64,000 nucleotides of DNA from Nepenthes gracilis (Eukaryota; Streptophyta; Magnoliopsida; Caryophyllales; Nepenthaceae). The position numbers were made by a program, and so were the translations under genes. Within the stretch, counting starts at the first letter, position 1; the number at the start of each line of letters is the position of its first letter. The notes beneath the pieces are model-generated. The model was given only the letters and a program-made list of their open reading frames with translations, was not told the DNA's origin and did not search any database. This document shows, one piece after another, positions 58,400 through 64,000 of this stretch. The stretch lies in the NCBI GenBank assembly GCA_033239525.1, contig BSYO01000038.1, positions 4,963,041 through 5,027,040 of the forward strand, in the 5' to 3' direction.

Positions 58400-60421
58400 A
58401 GATGACGTTACCTTATCTCGGTTGATAAGTGCCGGACGACTTTTGTGGCGGGTCGCCAAATCAGTGATAATATTCTCCTGGCCCAAGAACTTCTCCACAA
58501 GTACCATCTGGGTCATGGCCCCCCTCGATGTACTTTGAAAATTGACCTAATGAAAGCCTATGATTTTGTTCACTGGGATTTCATCATATCTGTTCTGACC
58601 ATCATGAATTTCCCGCCCAAAATGATAAATTGGATCAGGCAATGTATTACCACCCCCTCGTACTCGGTCAATATTAATGGGGAAGCGGTTGGCTTCTTCA
58701 AAGGGGGTAAAGGTCTTCGCCAAGGCAATCCAATTTCTCCTTACCTCTTCGTGCTGGCGATGGAGGTGCTGAATGGTATCATTGACCTTAAGGCTCGCAG
58801 GAACAATAATTTCACATTTCATTGGAAGTGCGAAGTGACCCATACTGTCATGCTGGCCTTTGCAGATGACCTTCTCCTATTCTCTCATGCTGACGTGAGC
58901 TCCATCCGTATTCTCAAGGAATGCCTTGAAGAATTCCATTGGCTCTCTGGTTTGTCGGCAAACATAAATAAGAGTGAGACCTTCATTTGCTCTAATGACC
59001 CAACTCTGATCCAGAATATCGTTGATGTTTTGGGCTTCAAATTGGGATCCCTCCCCATCAGATACCTTGGCGTCCCTCTGATTTCAACCAGGTTGTCAAT
59101 TCGTGATTGCACGACCCTTACTGAGAAAATTACCCGGCGCATTAAATCTTGGAAGAATAGGTGGCTCTCCTTTGGAGGCCGCTTACAATTGGTGGCCTCG
59201 ATTCTCTCATCTGTCCACCTTTACTGGGCTTCGATTTTTATCCTTCCCAAATTCATTCTTAATCAGATTGACCGCATCATGAGGAGATTCCTCTGGAATG
59301 GATCTTCGGAAGGTAAGGCTAATGCAAAAGTGGCATGGGCGGATATTTGCTACCCTAAGTGCGAAGGTGGCTTGGGTCTCAAGAATTTGCAAGCTCAAAA
59401 TAAAGCCCTCATCTGTAAGCTCCTTTGGCGCATCCTGTCTAAAGATCCTGATTCGGCTTGGTCTTCTTGGGTCCACAAAACTAGAATCAAGGATCGGTGT
59501 ATTTGGACTCTCAAAGTCCCTGAATCTGCTCCCTGGAGCTGGAAGAAAATAATGAAGCTTCGCCCTGTCATGTGCGCTCACACCTCCAAGATCATTGGTG
59601 ATGGCATGGATACTTTTATGCAGCATGACCACTTTGGCATCCTCGAGGCCCCCTTAGTGGGTTTTGCACTGGACCGCATTAAATCTTTATCCTTTGGATT
59701 ATCTGGGGACGCCAAGGTTTCTCAGATTATCAGAGACGACTATTGGGCTTGGCCTAACCCTTATGATCAGGAGGTTTCTAGCATTGCTGAAAACATGCCC
59801 CATTATCTTCCCAATGCCGAGCGAAATGACTCCCCGAGATGGGTTGGAAGCCAAAATGATATTTTTTCGACTAAGTCTGCCTACCTCCTTTTTCACCCCC
59901 CCAAGCTGAAACTTTGTTGGACCAAATTAGTCTGGGGCCCTTTCCATATTCCTGCCCATGCTTTTATCCTTTGGTTGGCAATCAAAGGCAGGCTTAATAC
60001 AGCCGACCGTGTTTACGGTGTCCCAAATCTATCTCTTACTTGCTCCCTTTGTGACTTGGATACTGAAAATCATGACTATCTTTTCTTCTCCTGTCCGTTT
60101 TCTAATTCCATGTGGACCACCATCCAACGGAATGCCGGTATTCATTGGCCTTACCAAAACTGGCCACAAAACGTCATCTGGGCTGCCCACATTTGGAAAG
60201 GCAAAAATCTTTCTGCTTTGTCTAAACGTCTCTCTCTGGCGGCGACTGTCTATTATATTTGGAGAGAACGTAACAATCGTATCTTTGAGAAATCGTTGCC
60301 TCAAAACATCTCCCATATTTGTTCTCAAATATCAAACACTGTGCGGGATAAGTTGAAGGCCTCATTGCCTCGTGCTGGTCACCCTAACCGGTCGTTGGCT
60401 AGGTGGTGGAATTTACTATAA
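58400..60421 (+). pseudogene. LINE ORF2, RT core and zf-RVT domain
   Basis: An open stretch of about 658 codons from 58445. RT motif A is KIDLMKAYDFVHW (residues ~32-44), motif B GLRQGNPISPYLFVLAMEVL (~90-109), and catalytic motif C FADD (~139-142), in LAFADDLLLFSHAD. The thumb/connector includes YLGVPLISTRLSIRDC and SWKNRWLSFGGRLQLVASIL. The zf-RVT segment WTKLVWGPFHIPAHAFILWL with CSLCDLDTENHDYLFFSC lies near residues 490-560. The frame ends in SLARWWNLL. All RT catalytic residues are present; it is inactive only because of the upstream shift and stops. No RNase H is seen. Confidence 0.9.
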
Positions 60422-62130
60422 AAAAAAAAAAACCCTCTTATCTTTGATTTTTTTTATTTTATTTTTTTGTTTTTGTTTTTTCTTCCTCTCCTCTCCTCTC
60501 CTTTGTTGTTAAGTGTGTTTTTTTTTTGGTTTTTTTTTTCTAATGAAAAAAAAAAAAATTCTTTTTCCTTCCCAGAGCTTTCTCTTTGGGTTTAAAAAAA
60601 AAAAAAATTGTTGTATTTGTTGGTATCTCGTCCATTGGCACTGCTGTGGCTTCTGGTGGTATGCTTGATACCATTTTGTTGCACACAGCTGTCATTTTGA
60701 AGAGGTGCTGGCTTGGAATTGTTGGTTTATTTGGATGCTGCGTTGTGGTGTAAATTTTGTGGATGGTTAAATTCGTTTGGCTGTAATTCGGGTTACGATC
60801 TTGCCGTCTCTTCCTCCAAAATGGCTGATGAATCGGGAGCTATCTCGTAGGAATCTGGGCTGCCAATGATGGTGTCGATGCCATAGCTGTCACTTTGGTA
60901 GTCTTTGTGTTTGGTAAAAGCACTGCTTTGAAGTTGAGGTTTCAGTCTAGTTTTTGTGGTGTGGAAGTTAAGGAGTGTTCTTGCTTGTGGTGGCTGCGAA
61001 TGAAAATTCTAATGCTTGTGTGTCACCGTGATCCATAAACATTTTGAATTTGGCCCGCATGTTGTTCTCCTTCTCAGTATCGAATGATCTTTGTCGGGGT
61101 CTTGATCATGCTACGTGTTCTTTGCAATGTCTTCTTTGGAGCCTTTCGTTGGTCTTTGGGAGTAGGATAGTGTGGGCTGCAATTAGGTGTTCGGCGGGTG
61201 TTGGTTTTCGCTGATGCTGATTCCGTGGTTGGTCTGTGGGTGGCAATCGGTTGCTGCTGGTTTTCAGGGGACCTGTAGCTGGGGTGATTCTGAAACGGGT
61301 CTGGGGCTGCAGTAGTTGGAGCTTATGGTCTGCCTGGGCGTTGAATGAGGTTATTTGTTCTCCATTGTTGATCTGATGGGAAGTGATTTTGCTACCTTGG
61401 CCTTGGGGCAGCTCACGGTGGGTTATGATGTTGTTGGCTCGATTTTTGTGATCTCTGCCTCTGGTTTGAACTGCCCTTGGTTTTGTTTTTGTGTTTGTGT
61501 GTTGTGGTGAGGTGTTGCAGATTTTAAATGGTGTTGCGCATGGTGGCTGGCTTTGGGCTGTCTGGTTTGGTAGCTACGCTTGTTGTTGCTGCAGTTTTGG
61601 ATTATTGGTTGGTGGCCTTCTCGGTTGTTACCGCACCGTCTGAAGGCTGCTGCCTCCGTTTTTGAAGCTGGCTGCAGGGTGGGCGGTGTTTTTAGCCGTA
61701 TAATTTTTTGATCGTCGGTGCTGCCCGGGGTTTGTGGGCAGCTTGAGTTTCTTTCTCTGCTGTGTTATCTACGCGGACCTGTTGATTGGCGTGGGTGCAT
61801 ATATGCTACATTGGCAATTCCTGATGTTTGGATGCTTCTACGTTTGGATGCTGTCCCTGATGGAAATTTCAGTTTGCTGGCGGCCGCCCTTGTTCTCTGG
61901 TTGCATGCTGGTAGTTTTTGCCTTGCAGTTTTCTGGCATTACGTTTGATGATAGATCTCTGTTGTTGGTTTGCTGCAGCCTTGTACTCTCTGCTGTTGGA
62001 AACTAGGGTACTTTGGGTTGCCGGCAGTTCCGTTTGATGTTGTAAGTTGCTGCAGGGTGATCGGAAGGTTGTTCCTCCATTTGTCGACGACCATTCATTT
62101 TCCAACTACTACAACCAGCAATACAAACAA
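60422..62130 (+). other. GT-rich 3' region of the LINE
   Basis: It starts with poly(A) right after the stop, then T-rich runs and two more A13-14 tracts (about 60546 and 60593). ~1.5 kb of GT-rich, Trp/Cys/Gly-codon-rich sequence follows, similar in texture to 53560-54480. The small open frames in it look accidental. Confidence 0.5.
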
Positions 62131-63060
62131 ACATCAGCATAATCAGGTACCATCATTATTATAAAAATATCGATCAATATATGATAATATTAGGCTTTCA
62201 ATATATAGGCTAGACAAAAAAGTAAAAATGGCATGTTGCTAAAGAGACCAATTGATTTAACCTTCAACGAGAAAAATTATGAAAAATTATGAAAAGCTAA
62301 AGCTTTGGATAAAAGAAAAATACATAAATCAATTAAATGTATTTTATTTAGTTTATATTATGCAAGGTCATTGAAATATATTTTTTCGACCTATAGAACA
62401 TAACAAAATCGAATAGATAAATTTGAAATCACTCAAACAAAGCTAAACCAAACCTTCAACAATTGTTTAACTTATAAGCACCTTAGTTGTTATTTGATTT
62501 TTCGATCAAATTGCATTTTTTATTTGTTTACGATTTAAAAACTCAAATCGAATCAAAGCAAATCAAAATGCACACACAAACGCGCGCACGAGCACACATA
62601 TAACATTTACGATTATAGTTAGGAATATCTTAAACATACCAATTTCTATTACTTCTAAATATTCTATTTTGTTACCTTAATATTATTTTTCTAATTAAAT
62701 ATAATTCCACCTTTTTCTTACTGAAATACTATAGGCCATATTTAAATTTGACATTAGAATATTTATTAGCCGATAATTAGATCACTAGCACCACCGAAGG
62801 GCCCTTGAATTTTCTAATGAAAATAAAAGCTCCCATCAATATATGAGTCTTTTTTTTGAAATTTGGTATCACTCTTTGAAAACAACTTTTACATTATGTT
62901 GTACATTAAACCTTTTAGCGGTGGATAAGAAAAGATTTTCTAAAAAGCAAATGTTGTTCTTTCTAGCTTGCTAAATCTTGAGAAATGTGTGGAAGCACTA
63001 GGTTTATTAGTATTTGATTTTTAGTCACTCCCTTATTGGAGTTATAACAGACATATAGTT
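62131..63060. other. AT-rich spacer
   Basis: A short alternating purine-pyrimidine stretch (CACACACAAACGCGCGCACG) lies at 62571-62590. Nothing else recognised. A sharp rise in GC at about 63060 marks the next LINE. Confidence 0.4.
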
Positions 63061-63153
63061 ATCGACAGAACGGTGTGGCTCGCGTCCTCCTCTCTTGCTG
63101 GCGATTTTTGAATTCCTGTCCTACCCCGCCTCCATTCTCCCCTGCCGGCGCCC

Positions 63154-64000
63154 ATGGCGCCGGTCGCCAGCCCTCCTTCTTGCCTGTCTGATAGCTCTTC
63201 CACTCCTCATTCCCCCGAACCTCCTCCTCAGAATTTCTCGGTCTCCTCTTCTCCATCTTTTCCTCGTCCGGCAACCCCCTGGCCTCACTTCGCCTCGACC
63301 CCGACCCTGTCCTCCTCTTCCCTTCTCCCCTCATCATCAACTGACCCCGACTACCCCCCTCTTTCTGCCGTCATTGGTCGCTACCCTCCGAGGCGTTGCC
63401 CCTCTTCTTCTTTTGGTGTAACGTCTTCTGTGGTCTCTGGAACCCCCTCTGCTTCCTTCACCTCTCCTTTTATCTACCCCGATTTCTGCATTTTGGGTGT
63501 TGTGTTGAGCGCTCGCCCTTCGTCGCCGCCCTCGCCCGGTTCTAAATCGGTGAGGTTGGATGCACGCTCTGATCATGGAATTTTGGTCGAATCGGCCCTT
63601 GATGAAAGGTCCTTCAGTGAAGGCCCTAAGTCCGTGTCTGATTGCTGTGGGGATGTGAGTAACTCAAATCACCATTTCTGCCCCGCCGAACCTCCTCCCA
63701 TCTCGGTTGGTCCACCAGATGGGATGTTGAACAAGCCAGCCGCACTGGTTTCCATATCTGGCACAGATTGTCCACTTGAGCCCTTTTTGGCTAAATCAAA
63801 GTTAAGTCCTTCTGAAGGCTTGCTTGCTGTGCCTACACAGAGTACCGGTGACACTGTGTCCAAGAGCGACGTTGCCTCTTGCTATCCTGATGTTCATGGC
63901 TCTTGCCCGCTGGGCGTCTCATGGGCTTCGGTTGTTGAAAAAAGGACTATTGGAGGTAAGTCTCATCTTAAATTCTACCCTCCAAATTATTCCGATATGG
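63154..64000 (+). CDS. LINE ORF1, open and running off the window
   Basis: From ATG at 63154 (MAPVASPPSCLSDSSSTPHS) the frame stays open for 282 codons to the window end. The N-terminal ~120 residues are Ser/Pro-rich and low-complexity. The last visible part, GVSWASVVEKRTIGGKSHLK then FYPPNYSDM, matches the segment just before DUF4283 in plant LINE ORF1 and parallels SSWADVVQSKGINHFAPLKY in the copy at 41.5-44.1 kb. The GC content is far above its AT-rich left flank; the element's 5' end is probably near 63060. The protein should bind LINE RNA. No stop in 847 bp suggests a fairly young copy. Confidence 0.75.
   Translation, partial: MAPVASPPSCLSDSSSTPHSPEPPPQNFSVSSSPSFPRPATPWPHFASTPTLSSSSLLPSSSTDPDYPPLSAVIGRYPPRRCPSSSFGVTSSVVSGTPSASFTSPFIYPDFCILGVVLSARPSSPPSPGSKSVRLDARSDHGILVESALDERSFSEGPKSVSDCCGDVSNSNHHFCPAEPPPISVGPPDGMLNKPAALVSISGTDCPLEPFLAKSKLSPSEGLLAVPTQSTGDTVSKSDVASCYPDVHGSCPLGVSWASVVEKRTIGGKSHLKFYPPNYSDM

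Larger units (their letters stand above)
56798..62130 (+). mobile_element. L1-type LINE, ORF2 plus long 3' region
   Basis: Contains endonuclease, RT and C-terminal zinc finger in the order of plant L1 elements, then ~1.7 kb of GT-rich DNA. ORF1 is absent or unrecognisable. The 3' end lacks the hairpin and TTACTTACC signature found elsewhere, so the 3' boundary is uncertain and the end may be lost. Confidence 0.8.

Noticed and set aside
63095..63421. 108-codon Leu/Pro-rich frame on the plus strand
   Set aside because: It is an out-of-frame reading of the LINE ORF1 that starts at 63154 and stays open to the window end.

Overview
The window looks like plant nuclear DNA, probably from a eudicot. 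It is AT-rich, has two 100-base N gaps (13842-13941 and 29894-29993), and contains decayed copies of a plant-specific gene family (NETWORKED/KIP1-like actin-binding proteins). Almost everything else recognisable is transposon: Ty3/gypsy elements of Tat type, a gag fragment of another gypsy element, a copia remnant, a large solo LTR, and many L1-type LINE fragments. I saw no bacterial operon, CRISPR array, rRNA or confident tRNA gene. No intact host gene can be supported; two stretches (11.9-13.0 kb and 37.2-38.8 kb, both minus strand) show exon-like pieces only.

Layout. 1-4293 and 13960-27490 are collinear inverted arms. From the outside in, each carries a short shared flank (1-300 / 27185-27490), a NETWORKED pseudogene (972-1924 plus / 18360-20390 minus) with conserved TATA upstream, and the 3' part of a Tat element. 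The left arm lacks about 3.3 kb present in the right arm (16336-19680), and the right arm has about 6.1 kb of extra DNA (21070-27183). The left Tat element (minus strand, 1925-11757) keeps gag, protease, RT, RNase H, a second archaeal-type RNase H, a truncated integrase, a 42-bp minisatellite and an antisense accessory ORF. It carries a 512-bp LINE insertion in pol.

22.3-37.2 kb holds an unclassified dispersed repeat in three copies, LTR-like sequence, a LINE tail, a copia RNase H remnant (31.3-31.7 kb) and a broken gypsy gag with zinc knuckle (32.9-33.9 kb). 39.5-46.6 kb holds minus-strand LINE copies, one with ORF1 but no ORF2. 47815-51454 is a 3.6-kb solo LTR with a 5-bp target duplication. 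53547-54625 is a 5'-truncated LINE with a perfect 15-bp target duplication. 56.8-62.1 kb is a nearly complete LINE ORF2 (endonuclease, RT, zinc finger) with a long GT-rich 3' region. The window ends inside an open LINE ORF1 that starts at 63154.

The most interesting signal is the LINE family as a whole. Several fragments on both strands end in the same 3' architecture: a GGGGTATACCCC-type hairpin, a second hairpin whose sequence varies while pairing is kept, then TTACTTACC plus poly(A). Two insertions are reduced to about 20-24 bp of this tail flanked by target duplications, and one insertion has a 45-bp 5' filler copied in inverted orientation from DNA about 450 bp away.
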